From: Sphagnum compactum
Taxonomy: Eukaryota > Bryophyta > Sphagnopsida > Sphagnales
NCBI GenBank assembly: GCA_965153455.1
Contig: OZ234495.1
Location: forward strand, 10,102,875 to 10,166,874
DNA length: 64,000 nucleotides
Reading direction: 5' to 3'
The translations under genes and the position numbers were made by a program. Each line of letters begins with the position of its first letter. The stretch's first letter is position 1. This document shows, piece after piece, positions 35,599-48,030 of the stretch. The notes under the pieces were generated by a model. It worked only from the letters and a program-made list of their open reading frames with translations, did no database searches and had not been told where the DNA came from.

Positions 35599-38500
35599 AT
35601 GCGCCCCGCAGACAATCATGTTTCTTCTCGCAGTCCCGGGATCTCAGGACTTGATCTTCTGTTGTTTTTGTTTTTGTTGCTGGCTCTTCTCTGTAGTATG
35701 CAATGCGTTGCGTCGGCTGGTGTTGCCTTGTGCCCTGCGGATGAAGAGGCTATGGCTGCAATGCGTGCCGCGGACAATGTCTCTGTTTCTTACACTCGCG
35801 GGATCGGCTATAGCTTTGTGAACACGGCGAATAGTGTCACGATTCCTTTCACTCCCGGGATTCCCTATAGCTTCGTGAATACGGGAGGGAATAATATCAC
35901 GCTCGGTATGGTGATTTTGCCAGAGCTCGGAGTGGCGCCTGAAGCTTATGCTGTCTACGCTCGCCGTAAGCTTACAGCTAAATTCTTCTCTGTCTCTCTC
36001 TCCTTTCTAGGGTTCAATCTCTTCTCTTAACAAGAACCTCTGTCATGTTATTTCTAGCTGCAACAACCAGGGTTTCAACCCTAAACCCTAAACGTGGGCT
36101 TTCATGGTCTCATAGTACTGTAACCCCTTGCTCTCCTGTCGGTCGGAATGATTGCATGATGTTTTCGTGAACTTTTCGTGATCTTTGCAGTGAACTTTTG
36201 GATGGGGGACAGAGATAGCGCTCTATGGCTACTATGCAGTAATTGTGGAGAATGCAACAGTAGAGCATGTGGTTTGTGCCATGATGCAATTGCTGCATGT
36301 GGAGTATTGGACTCTTTTGGGACATGGTACCAATGGTGGGGTAGTGGCAGCAAGATTGGCTGTTACTCTACAACCTAAAGTTAAGGGCCTTATCTTGTTG
36401 GCAGCTGCACTGCCTGGGGATTTGGATACACATGCACTCAATCTCTTGCTAATAGTCATTTATGGTGGAAAGGACACTCTGGTGACTCCGGAAATGATCA
36501 CCAAATCGTTTTCCCATATGGCCGGTAATCGAATTTTCCTCCTTATTTCATCAGTCTACCTGAAGACTTCTTCTGCAAGTATTTTGTCACAGAGGTGAAA
36601 TTATTGGCAGCCAGAATTTATGGCAAGCTCTTCAAGCCTATTGCTGAGCTTCAATCTGAGCATTTGACTTGGCAAGGTTTTTTGTTTCTTTTGGTGATGG
36701 AACCAAGTATACTGGGTGTTTTTGCAAGCCAAGAGCCTAATGCTGAGCATTCAGCTTGCAATGGGGTCGTGTGTTCAAATCATGTAGAATTCAGGTCACC
36801 AATTCGGAGCAACAGAAGAATGAGCACTAGATGTTGCACATGTTATTAGCCAACCTCAATACTGCTATTTCACAAGTCTTGATTTTTCATCCAAACTGTG
36901 GGAATACATGAGTTTGCAAATCAAATTGTTTGCCAACCATGTTGACCTCTGTTGTCTTGTATAGAGAGGCATAGAGCACATGCTTTTTCCAGGGTCATAG
37001 GTTCATAAATGCTAGTTTGGGATGTGGTGAAAGGAAAGTGTAGCAAGTTAAGCAACATGTATGCATAAAACACGTCTAACAATGGTGAATCTCTGTCACA
37101 TTTCTTGCAGGGGACACCAGCACTCTGCTGTTTCCAAATTTGGGTCACTTTGATTTTGTACACAGTAAATGCAAGGGCAATGATCTACACCCATCTTGCA
37201 ATCGTCAGGGTGGTTTGACCTCAAATGATGCAGTTTGCATTGCACAGTATTTATTGTATTCGCTCTATTACTCTCAATGGGAAGTTGCCTCAGCAAAGGC
37301 ACTTTCCTATGGGGACAATGAAAAGCTCACCCCAGGGCATAATGATTCAAAACCTTACCCAGGTGATATTCATGTGAAATTCACAGAGTTTCCAATTCCT
37401 GGAACCAGCCCACAGGTACTATAGCCCTGTACCTCTCAGACAGTGGGCTCTCAGACATATAGTGATTCTAATTCTGAGCATTTTGAGAAGCCCAATGGTT
37501 TTATTTTAGCATCTCCATTACAGTTCAATAATTTGTTTACAGATACTTACCATCTTGCATTTGTGGTATGCTCAAGTTACTGTGCTGCAATTTCAATTTT
37601 GGAGGTATTAAAATGTGTATGGAGGTGCTAACCATTGGCTTAGGTCTCTCTTCCAGCGGGTATGGTGGATATTCACCCCCAGTCAGATCAGAGGGGGTTT
37701 AATATACTACCCTGGTGCTGCAGTGGATGGCCGTGCATACTTTCCTCTAGCTTTTGAGATTGCTGCACGAGGGCACATGGTTGTCATTGTCCAGCTACCT
37801 CTGCGTAATGCTGGGATCAATTTTGCAGATGCAAATGTTGTACTCAACTCCAATATCTCTGCATTTTCTGGTATGTGAGGGGCAGCCTTGCAAATTTTGA
37901 ATTTTGCTTGATTGGGGAAGCAATGTAGCTGTTGCATATCTGGTGCATGTTGTCTCAGCGCAAGACCATTCTGGCTCTTACTTTCAGGTCATTTATTGAG
38001 CAAGGTCACTAACTTTTGGGACAAGATGAATGCATAATTTTACTTCATATTTTGAACAAAAGTTGGTGGATATATGCTTGTGCAGTCTTTTTGCTGGAGC
38101 TAAAAACCAAAAATATTCAGAATAGCATATCACACTATTGCCTTATTGCAAAGAACAGGGTTGAAGCTCTTGTATTTTGTTCTTCTATCTCATTTCCCCC
38201 TTAGCAAATGCATTTACTAAGTGTTGACATCTGCAAAGATTTTGTGTCTCTTCAGAGTGATCAAATAACAGGTTCTTTTGCTGATGTTGCAGTAGTCCCT
38301 GAGGATAGATGGGCTATTGGTGGCCATTCACTAGGTGGCTTAGGGGCAAGTCTATATGCTGGTGCTTATGGAAATCAAGTATATGCAGCAGTCTTTCATG
38401 CAGGTGGATGGTTGATAAACCTAACCCAGTCTGAGCTGCCTGTGCTACAAATGTATGGGACTCTTGATGACATATTCTCAGGTGGCTATGAAAGATACCG

Positions 38501-38720
38501 TTATTTGTATGTGGATCCACCACCGAAAGGATTTGGTCCCTTGGTGAATTTGAACACCACAGAATTTATTCCTATCGCTGGCGCAAATCACTATCAAGTA
38601 GGTGATTATGGCTACCAAGCTCCTGATCAAATTGCAACAATAAGTCTTGAGCAGCAACACACAGACTTTGCTGAAAAAACAGTCAGCTTTCTTGACAATT
38701 TGTTGCTTAAGAAGAAATAA
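35599..38720 (+). CDS. Secreted two-domain alpha/beta hydrolase; first domain lacks the nucleophile serine
   Basis: Five exons in continuous phase (35599-35965, 36213-36524, 37111-37415, 37657-37870, 38272-38720) encode 548 residues. Residues 1-40 contain a strong hydrophobic core (LLLFLFLLLALL) and a VASA site, a signal peptide or anchor. Domain 1 (about 100-300) reads LGMVILPELGVAPEAYAVYA, IALYGYYAVIV, LLGHGTNGG with Thr162 in place of the nucleophile Ser, YGGKD with Asp210, and NLGHFDF with His239. Domain 2 (about 340-548) reads GGLIYYPGAAVDGRAYFPLA, GHMVVIVQLPL, IGGHSLGG with Ser419, GTLDD (Asp465/466) and GANHYQVGDYG with His506, a complete triad. Domain 2 resembles the Abhydrolase_5 type (PF12695). 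Substrate unknown. The exon 2 acceptor (36212) is chosen because it alone keeps phase and aligns the domains. Two adjacent genes instead of one fusion remain possible. Confidence 0.75.
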
Positions 38721-39098
38721 CATTGAGTTGTCATAAAATTGGGTGGCTCTTTTTTTTTGTTTTCTTTAACAAAAGCATCCATTTAGTACTACAATGGGTT
38801 GCCAGTGTGTATCAGAAACATCAATTATTCTAGTCCATCTTAACTAAGCCTATGACAGCTCTACCAAAGTGGAACCTGTACCAAACTTTGGTTTTTCTTC
38901 CATGATGAATAAAGCCGTAAAATTTTTTGCAGTGTGTTTGCAAGAGGCTCATCAGGTAATGACATTGATGGGAATTCAGAGCTGCAGTTATGATACATGA
39001 AGCTGAGAAGTGAAGATATTGGCAACAGTGATGAGAGCATTTTCTAGTGGTCACAGCACTGTTAGTCTCTTCATGGTATCTGCAGTGCTGCAACAAAT
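38721..39098. other. Shared tail-to-tail intergenic region
   Basis: 378 bases separate the stop codons of two convergent genes. The 3'UTRs probably meet or overlap here. TTTTTTTTGT near 38752 on plus is the only notable run. Confidence 0.6.
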
Positions 39099-39847
39099 CT
39101 ATAAGCCACCTCCTAATGGTGCTGCACTATTGCTGATTGTTCCAACAGAAGTCTTTTCAGCAGCAATGTTCCTGCTCATGGCCATGTGCTTCAATGGACT
39201 AGTGGTGGCAAACTGCTCCCCTTTCTTTGACGTCCATTCTGGGTCCTCCATCTCCACCAGTCCCACCCGCTTCCGCTTGTCGATGAGTACTGTTGGGGAA
39301 TCCACGAGTTCTCTATACATTGTCATCATCCCTAGCCCGAATGCTAGGCTGATCATAGCCAGCAGTGGGTATATTGCTGGTTCCACCCAGCTGCTCAATA
39401 TTGACATGCATGCAATATGGGTTGCAATCAGTGATCACACAAGTTCACACGAATATTCAAAGTAAATGGTATCTTGTTAATCCAGACCGTGGCAATGAGA
39501 ATTGAGTAGTGGATTATGAATCTTGGTGACATCTAGGGCGGATTCTTCTACAGATTGAAATATACTAGCTGTTACCTGTAAGAGAAATCTAGTGCTTCAG
39601 CTAAACCTTGAAGTAGACACTAGAGGTGAGAAGGCACGCACTGAGCATGGTGAATATTATGAGCTCCTCCTGATACATTGTGTTTTGAAGTACGGAGAAG
39701 TACAGGTCTTTGTTGGCTGGGTGCAGCTGCTGCTGCATGATGCAGGCGCTCTACCTCTTCAGCACTCATCTTGGTGTCACCTGCCATGGCACTAATGTAC
39801 TTGGCAGCATCATGCAGTCCTCCCAGGGTTCCAAGCTGGCGCAACAT
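39099..39847 (-). CDS. B12D / NADH-ubiquinone reductase MLRQ-subunit-like protein
   Basis: Two exons on the minus strand, 39847-39642 and 39390-39099, join through a GTGCGT donor and a GAGCAG acceptor to give 165 residues. The family core spans the junction: WVEPAIYPLLAMISLAFGLG, then MMTMYRELVDSPTVLIDKRK. It holds one membrane helix and the spacing of plant B12D/MLRQ (NDUFA4-like) proteins, small inner-membrane proteins tied to mitochondrial complex I. The first 65 residues (from MLRQLGTLGG) form an extension not seen in the shortest family members, and the C-terminus has about 40 additional polar residues. The frame stays open upstream of Met1 with FRIALARAAVHLRG, which looks like a mitochondrial presequence after a CAG acceptor near 39930, so an upstream first exon may add to the N-terminus. 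Family call is moderate; the true start is uncertain. Confidence 0.6.
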
Positions 39848-39994
39848 GCGAGAGTCACCAGATTGTGCACCCCGAAGATGCACTGCTGCCCTTGCAAGTG
39901 CAATCCTGAAACTATTCACCCCCTGCACAATATCCCAGTGAAAAATTGGCCAGTATAATATGGCTCCCAAACAACAGACATTCCTGAAATTCAT

Positions 39995-42740
39995 CTCCGT
40001 GTCTAATCTCTACAACCCGGGATACAAAATCTCTCAACAGGTATTTGATGTGATAAGATCTCACTCTCTCTCTCTGTCTCTCTGTGCTTGTACATATTAT
40101 CCATAATTTGGCAAAACACTAGACAACTTGCAACATAATACTACCACAGCATCCGTTTATTTCTATGGGAATTACAAACGCATTTGATTCTAATGAAAGG
40201 AACAGAAACAGATCAGGAATTGCAGCAGATGGGTTGCACCAGAGATGATCATGACTAGTGCAGAACATACATTCATATTCACCATGATGTTGTGTGGAAC
40301 TGAATGCAGGAGATGACGGCTGGGCAAGGTCTGTACTCTTTACCACACATGCACACACACACACACAGACGTATGTAACAACTGATCAAACAGAGACTGC
40401 AATATCAATTACAGTAGTGGTAGTAATGGGCTGTGCAAGATGCATTGCATGGCTGAATATGATGAGTACAGCAGATAGTCTACTTGCTCATGCATGCTTG
40501 AGATGTGTGCCATGTTAAGGGATTTGTTGGCAAGAGGTCTCAGTTTACTTACCTATTTTATGTGAGTTTGAGACAAAGTGTTAATTAGAAACAAATGAGC
40601 TCCGAAAATGGAAACTGTTTTGGGCTGTGAATACTGCTACTATTTTGAGGAGTATACATGGTAAATGTGTATATATATACATGGGATTTTACCATTTTAC
40701 CATTTCACCACAGTCGTTTGTTTTCCCCGAGATAGATTGTTGATTTTTCAACCCAAAAAAGTGAAAGTTTTGGAAATTTGTGATAAATTCTAGTGTAAAT
40801 TTGACTATGTTTTCTATTTTTTTGTCTAATTTTTTATATAAATTTTTTGATGAAAACCCTAGTGATAATTAGGTTTTGTTTTTTTGGTTTTTTTTTTCCT
40901 GTGGTAAATTCTACACATTATATATATATATAGTGTGGCCTGTGGCCTCTGCTCAATTGAATGAATTTTGAAAGGGGAAAAACACTACACCAGTTTCTTT
41001 AGCCTAAGTCTATAAAGGTCCAATTTTCACTAGAAATTGAGTTTTGAATTTTTAATCAATTTCTACAACAAAAGACTACTCAAAATTCAATATCTCCCAC
41101 ACCTTATTAATAGGTTTAAAAATTATGAAATTGCCTCCATAAAATCAAGATATGTATGTGCCCCTGATTTCCCTAAACATTTTAGTTTTCTTTTATTGAA
41201 TTTTCAATGATAAGATTGTTTTTCAATATCCAATAACATTTAAGTCTAAACATTCCCGAAACCACCTAATTTGCACCCGAATTCATCAAGGTCTTTCCAA
41301 CAATACAAGAGAAGAGATTGGGGAAGGGACCATGGATTGGGAAAAATGATCTCAACATGACAAACAAACAAAACAAAACAAAAAAAAAAAAAAACTACCC
41401 ACCTTATTTAATTAATAAATATATATTGTTATCCCATACTTGGACTATATAGTCAGGATCTCCTAATCAGTTTTATTTATTTACTAATAATTTTTTTTGT
41501 TGTTGGGTAGAGTATTTGCATTATTTTTGACCTGAAAAAAAATATGATTTTTGACATAAAAAGAATTAATTAAAAAAAAACTTTCTTTTGGGGGAGAATA
41601 ATTCACCAGATTTTGATAAAATCAAAAAAGAAATTGTGCAAATTTCTGCAGCAGGTTCCAGCAATTACCCAAAAATTATATAATAGGATTCTTAACTTTT
41701 GGCTTTCATATCTGGTCTATAGCCAAAATTCGCTAAATTTCTTTTGTTGATGATTGCCAGTTTGGCTACATCGCAAAAGTGAAAAAGAAAGAAAAATAAA
41801 ATTGGCTGCTTTGTAATCCAAAAGGGGGAATCCTAAAGTTCAAACACATGAAGAAAAAGCCTTGGCCACAATGAAGTCTCTAAAGGTGGATGGTGGGTGG
41901 TCAAATACTTTTTCTTTTTTTTTGGATTTCAATTTGCTAGCTGACCACAATGGTTATTAGCTCAATTGTTACGTTGTTTAAACCTTATTTTTTAAAAATA
42001 AGGCCATGAGAAAAACTAACCTAAATCTTAAAACTCACCCTATGTACAATATATCAAGTGGTTCTTAAGGCGAGTATTTAAAAAAATCGACCCTCATGCA
42101 TAATAAGCAATTATTATCCCAAAAAAATTAGAGTAAATTGACAACTGAGGTATTATTTGATAGTGAAATTGATAAAGAGGTGAGTTTAGTTTTGATTTAT
42201 TTTTAATATTGATACCTTGTGTGGTCTAAAAATTAAAATTAAAAGAATAACCTAGCTGACCGGTTATGGAAAAAAGAAGTAATAACTGGCCAACACTGAC
42301 CAGTTCAAAAATTAAAAAATGATAAAAATAAGGATGTTCAAATCACAGAAGAGTGAATCAAATTGAAAATTATACTTGTTAATATTGTGGTGTCAATTTT
42401 CTTTTTAGCATGTCAAAAGTTTGTTGGTGAAACCCTTTACAACACAATTCTTTCCTTCAAATTGAATGGGGGTATTCTACAATAGTTGACATAAAAGCAT
42501 GTCAAAAAATAGGAAATTTATCTTTCAAAAGGAAATCCATGATAATAGATGATAATGGTGAACTTGAATGTTTATTTTCCTTCAAACATGTGTTTAGAGA
42601 AGTCTTTCAAGTCTTTCGACTTTTGACCATCAATATATTGGGTTCAACACTGATCTTAGTCAAAAACATGTGTAAAACCCTTGCTATTGAAACTAGTATA
42701 AAAATTGGTACAAGGTTGAAAAATTGCCTCAAGTTCACTA
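39995..42740. other. Intergenic DNA with microsatellites and one dispersed-repeat copy
   Basis: Contains a CT run (about 40062-40083), a CA run (40352-40368), TATA runs (40920-40932) and a dispersed-repeat copy with TAGCCAAAATTCGCTAAA at 41720-41737 followed by GATGATTGCCAGTTTGGCTA. No gene recognised. Confidence 0.6.
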
Positions 42741-42741
42741 T

Positions 42742-43220
42742 GAGGCTGATACGGGTGCAAGGTTGGTATTGCTTCAAGTCGTCATATCAATCAAGTAGGG
42801 TCCTTGTTATCAGGCTGATATGGGTATAAGGTTGTGGTATTCCTTCAAGTCATATCAATCTAGTAGGGTCCTTGTTATCAGGCTGATATGGGTATAAGGT
42901 TGGTATTGCTTCAAGTCATATCAATCTAGTAGGGACCTTGTTATCAGGTTGATATGGGTCTAAGGTTGTGATATTCCTTCAAGTCATATCAATCTAGTAG
43001 GGTCCTTGTTATCAGGTTGATATGGGTATAAGGTTGTGATATTCCTTCAAGTCATATCAATCCGGTAGGTTCCTTGTTATCAGGTTGATATGGGTATAAG
43101 GTTGTGGTATTGCTTCAAGTCATATCAATCTAGTAGGGTCCTTGTTATCAGGTTGATATGGGTATAAGGTTGTGCTATTGATTCAAGTCATATCAATCTG
43201 GTAGGTTCCTTGTTTATCAG
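42742..43220 (+). repeat. Seven-copy 68-bp minisatellite
   Basis: TCATATCAATCTAGTAGGGT blocks start at 42782, 42850, 42916, 42984, 43052, 43120 and 43188, giving steps of 68, 66, 68, 68, 68 and 68. The unit continues CCTTGTTATCAGGTTGATAT and GGGTATAAGGTTGTGGTATT. Variant positions (TAGGGTCC or TAGGTTCC; GGCTGAT or GGTTGAT) are shared between alternate units, suggesting higher-order duplication. Confidence 0.93.
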
Positions 43221-46200
43221 TATTGTTACCATCCATTTCCTGGTATCAGGTCCTCGCCCCGTGTACCAGACTGACATTGGTTCTTAGTCACCCAAAAGAA
43301 GTCTTGACCTTTGTAGAAGTCACAAATGTTGCACAATATAACATGTATTTTGACCCTAAGGAGATCAATGTTCAACGTAAACACATGATGTGTTTAATTC
43401 ACAACGTCTACAATAATCATCTACCATATACCAAAGTGTTGTATCATTCTAGCATCCCCTTTGAACTCCTTTTTTTGTTGGTACACAAGAAGCCTCCATC
43501 CACATTGCAAGCATGGTCTAACTTGCTCCAGCTTGCCTAACTTGCTTGATTCTTCTCTTCCACGATAAAACCTGAGGTTCCTAAACTGAACCCCTCTTGT
43601 GATGAGGTCACAAGCAGTGTCGTGCAGTTTTGTCGCAGTTTGTGATTTTTGACAGAATTTTCAAGTTCAGTCCAGTTCTAGACTCTATGTATGTAGAATC
43701 AACAAGAACTTATGTATTTAATTTATTTGAGTTTGAACTGTTAAGTTTGGACTTTTCTAACTCGGTGGTTAAAATCAAAAATTTTAAATTGAATTTGAGA
43801 CAAAACATTGAAAACATTCATTTGTTAAATCATTCAGTGAGACAAAATATTATATATATATTTATCATTGCAATCATATGGTGATCCTCAAATCAAAGTT
43901 TTTTTCCTTCAAACTTTCAATTAATAAATTGATCATTTGTTAATTTTTAGACTTTTTAGAAATCTAAAATTTAACTAAATACATTGGGTTTTGAACAGAA
44001 TCCACTGGCTAGTTTGAAAACAAATTATAGAACCTCGGGTGGAGCCAAGATTGGTCAGAAGGTTGTAGATGATTGGAATTGTTTGAAACTTAGAAGGATT
44101 GAGGAAGGGTGGGTGGGGCAGCTTTTGGCCCAGTCTCACAAGTGCAAGCCAAAGAAAAAGGGTCTCTTTTGACCCCAAAAGAAAAATGCATGCAGGTATT
44201 TTTTTAAATTGGCTTAAATGCATTGTAGGAACTCCCTCTAAGTGAGTGTAGGGTGTGGAGAATGGAGGTAGGCTGAATGAATAAACTTTTGAATTACTTA
44301 TGTGAACTTGAACTTGTCAACTAAAAAGAATGGGTAAATTGGGGCATGAGATTGTTAGAATTGGAGCCTTGAATTGGTTTAAAGAGTTGTCTTGAGTAAA
44401 CTAGGACTTAAAATGTTGTAATAAGCTTTCATGGGTTTTTGTAAAAGTGAAGAAAAAAATACAATGTTGCTGGGTAGTTGGTTTGGAGAGTTAGAATTGA
44501 TGGGTTTTGGTTTTGGTCAGTAAGAATTGAATTGTAAATGGTTTTGATTTTTGGAACCAGGAACATTCAAAACAAGAACTAAGTTTCCAGTTTTTAAAAA
44601 AAAAAACTAGAATTGAACTAGATCCAGGTTCTTGGCTTTTTTTGGGAACTGGATACATGATTTTAATTTTGAAAGAAAAAAAGTATTTCTGAAAATAAAA
44701 TCAAATCCAAGGCTAATTGGTAATTAACGGCTAAATATGGTGCAGGTTACCCAAAACTGGACTTAATTCTTAAAACTGGGACAAAACCAAAACTGGAATT
44801 TTTTTGAAGAAGCAAACCCGAAAGGGGATTCCAAAATTCCATTTTTTTTTGGGTGGAACTAGAACTAGAGGTTCTTCATTAAGTTCAAGAACCACCCAAC
44901 ACTGGAAGAATCCAAACTTGTTGGTCTGTTATATAATCCTTCAACGGGTATGTATTAAGGTATGCACCATGGTATATAAACCCAAAACCATTTGATATCA
45001 GTTTTCTAAAAAACCCTAAGAGATACCCTTATTACCTATTTGCCTCCACCAATGTTAATTACTAGTGCACTTGTCCATATCTAGAGTTGCCCTATCTAAA
45101 GTTTTTGTATTCATATATTGTGTGTGAAAGTAAAAACATGCTTCTAGGTATGTATATGTCTTTAGTAAAACTTCACAATTTAGGGCTTGCATCTTTGAGA
45201 TCAAGATTGTAGCAACCAAATAAGGGCAAGCTACCAATGGAATGAAGAGTGCATAGTTTTACGATTTAAGCTGTTTTTGTATGATTAAGTCAACTAAACA
45301 TTGTTGTCATTCTTTTTTGGAACATGGTAAATTCTTTTCCTCACTTAAGATAGAATCTCAATGTGAATATTGAATACCAAGATGTGCATAACATCTCGTA
45401 TTAGTTGGTACAACCCTAAACCCAAGAAACCCTCAAACCATGTAAGTTGTTATCTAGACCCAACTCATATGTCCATTTTAAAAGGTCAATGCCACTTAAG
45501 GTGAACCAAAATTGACCCTTGCAAAAATCCCTTAAAAGTTCATTTTGCAAATTTTTTGTATTGCATTACAATGTGACACAAGTGTAAAGCTACTAGTCTT
45601 AAGGTTTATTCCATTGAAAATTAATATATCTAAAGGTCATAGAGTAAGGCATGTGTGCAAAATCTCAACATGAATCATTTTATTGTTAGTATGCTATGAA
45701 CATTTGAACAACAATTGATTTTCATATCAAAGAAAAATCCGTAACTCAATAATTTCATATCATTTGATACAAAACTTATTAATTAAGTTAATTCATTACA
45801 TTGCTCAATTAAAATGAAATTCGTAACAATTTTAAGATCTAACCATTAACTTTAATTCAAGTCCAATAATTTAAATTCTATAGTGCACATCTTGTAATTT
45901 CAACTTCAAAAGTTCATAACTTTTTCTGTTTTAGTTATTTTGCATAACAATCAATTGACTCATGTTACATATTCAATTTAATAAAATAAAATTTTGTTAA
46001 CAAATCCTAACACAAATTCAAGAACAAGTAACAATTACATTGTACATTGTAAAAAAATAAAAATAAACTACAACAACTATGATTCCAAAAATGATCCACA
46101 TTTACCATGCATGTGCCCGAAGAACATTTGAATACTCATGTTGGTATCCATTTGTCAAATTGAAGAAACCTTAACACCAGTACCAAACTAAAATATTTAA

Positions 46201-47460
46201 ATGCACATACCTGCCCAACACTCTGAGAAGAATTTAGATCTTAATGGGTCAAATCAGATTGTCCAAATAGACAACATCTCAAGTTGAGTTGCATACTAGC
46301 ACTTCAAATGTTGTAAAGGGGTAGAGGTGCAGATGAAAGATCTCAAATTTCTTGCAAGGCAAGACTGTATGAGATTGCATCATGTGCTGTGCTGCGACCC
46401 TTCCTGGAATGGTTTTGTACAAGCTTTTTTGGACATATGGGTCCTCCTCCTTGGCTGGAGTGATGAACCCAATGAGAACAAACGGTTAAGAAGGGAGCTG
46501 GGCCCAGTGAACCCAATGAGGAGCATACTGGAGAAGGGGGCTGGGTTGGAGTGACCCTGCAACCACCAACCCAAGTTGCTTTTCAGGGTTTTGTGATGTA
46601 GTCAAAGTGATGACCATCTGTTTACAATTTTACTAGTTTGAACCCCGTGCCTAATGCACAGGTGTGCTATTTCAACAATGTTTGGTTCATGTTTTAGTTT
46701 TTTTAAAAAACTTTTATCTTTTTTATTTTTATGTGTTTTCTGTTTTTATTATTATTTTGTATAATAAAAATAAAGTGTTTCTTTTTCACTTTTGTATTTT
46801 TTTTTATTTGGATGCAAGTTTGAAGTTTGGAGAAAGAAGACACACCTCATTCTTTTTCTTTTTCAAGTAGGGTTTTTCTTCATTATTATAAGTTTTATTT
46901 TTTCTTATTTTCTACTCTTTATTTGGTTTCTTCTTTTTTGTAATTTTTTTTCTTTTAAAATGATTTTACTGTATTTTCCTTTCCTTGTTTCATTTGTTTC
47001 CATTCCTTTTTTATAGTTTTTGTGTTTTACTTTTTTGTTTATGTTTGTTTCATGTTTTAATTTTTTCTATTCCTATTTTGTCTATCTTCATTCTTTTTCT
47101 ATTTTTATGCGTTTATTTATTTATTTAGTTTCTATTTTCTTTTCCAAAAAAATTCTAGTTTTTTAAATATGTTTTATAATAAAAAAATTAAATTAAAAAA
47201 AAAATTTGTTTGATTAGATGCAGGTTTGAAGTTTGGAAAAAGAAGACAAACCTCATTTTTTTTTCAAGTATGGTTTCTTTTTTCTTTCTTTTGCTCTCTG
47301 TTTTGTTTCTTATTTTTTGTCATCTATTTTTTATTTTTAAAGATAATTTTACTGTATTTCCCTTTTTTGTTTCATGTTTAAGTGTTTACAAAAAGTTTCT
47401 AATTGTTAAAGAGTTTTTCTGTTATTATTATTTTCTAGTTTTTTCCCTTTTAAAAATATA
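43221..47460. other. AT-rich intergenic DNA
   Basis: No gene supported. CTGGTATCAGGTCC at about 43241 resembles a plant LTR-retrotransposon primer-binding site, but no LTR pair or polymerase was found. Two T-rich segments (46680-46870 and 47160-47275) share GATGCA(A/G)GTTTGAAGTTTGG and AAAGAAGACA.ACCTCATT, so they look like a diverged duplication of about 400 bases. Confidence 0.45.
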
Positions 47461-47797
47461 TATTTGTTCTGTTTGGATGGATGACGGGATGGATGACGGA
47501 CGGACGGATGGATGGAAAGTTTCATTTCATCTCGAAGCTTCACGACCACGACGTCCTTTACTATATAGAACGGCCCTTTGGGACCAGAGAGTCCATTAGA
47601 TGAAAGGTAGATCATGGAGGACAGATTGTCTTCTGGTACTGGCAGCATGCCACAAACTTGGCCACGACGACTGTGTTCGTAGTCTGCATGAGCTCAGCAA
47701 GAGTGCTCGTGTGGGTGAGGGGCAGGGCCGAACAAAAACGTTCCTTAACTTTCTGTGTATTTGGACAGACAAGGAGCAGGATGTCCATAAAATAATT

Positions 47798-48030
47798 TAG
47801 CCAAATTTGGTTGCTTTGGTTGCATACTAGATATGAAAGTCGGGAAAAATAAAGAATACTTAGAACTATATTCTTGGCTACCTACCTCAAAGTTATCATA
47901 AAATGTTTGACAATTTGAAAATTTGAAAAATCAAAATTTGACAAATTTGGGCAATTTTTCTCATGAAATTTTCATCCTTCGTATAGGTTGAAATCATATT
48001 TTTCAGGTCAAAATTTGGTGAAAATTTGTC
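47798..48030 (+). repeat. Partial dispersed palindromic repeat copy
   Basis: TAGCCAAATTTGG at 47798, then at about 47990-48025 a block ATCATATTTTTCAGG.CAAAATTTGG. The latter is also found near 21005-21035 upstream of Elongin A as ATCATATTTTGCAGGTTGAA, so the repeat extends beyond the palindrome. Confidence 0.5.

Noticed and set aside
36595-36849. Possible additional hydrolase exon
   Set aside because: Lies in the intron between exons 2 and 3; including it breaks phase and the alignment of Asp210 with His239.
39010-39465. Plus-strand frame of 151 codons opposite the B12D/MLRQ-like gene
   Set aside because: The minus strand shows family motifs and in-phase splice sites; the plus frame has none and is its antisense shadow.
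43241-43262. CTGGTATCAGGTCC resembling a retrotransposon primer-binding site
   Set aside because: Only the first nine or so bases agree with the usual initiator-Met site, and no LTR pair, gag or polymerase sequence is seen nearby.
43984-44172. Basic 62-codon frame (VVDDWNCLKLRRIEEGWVGQ)
   Set aside because: Protein-like, but short, without splice context or a family I can name; chance or an old transposon fragment is as likely.
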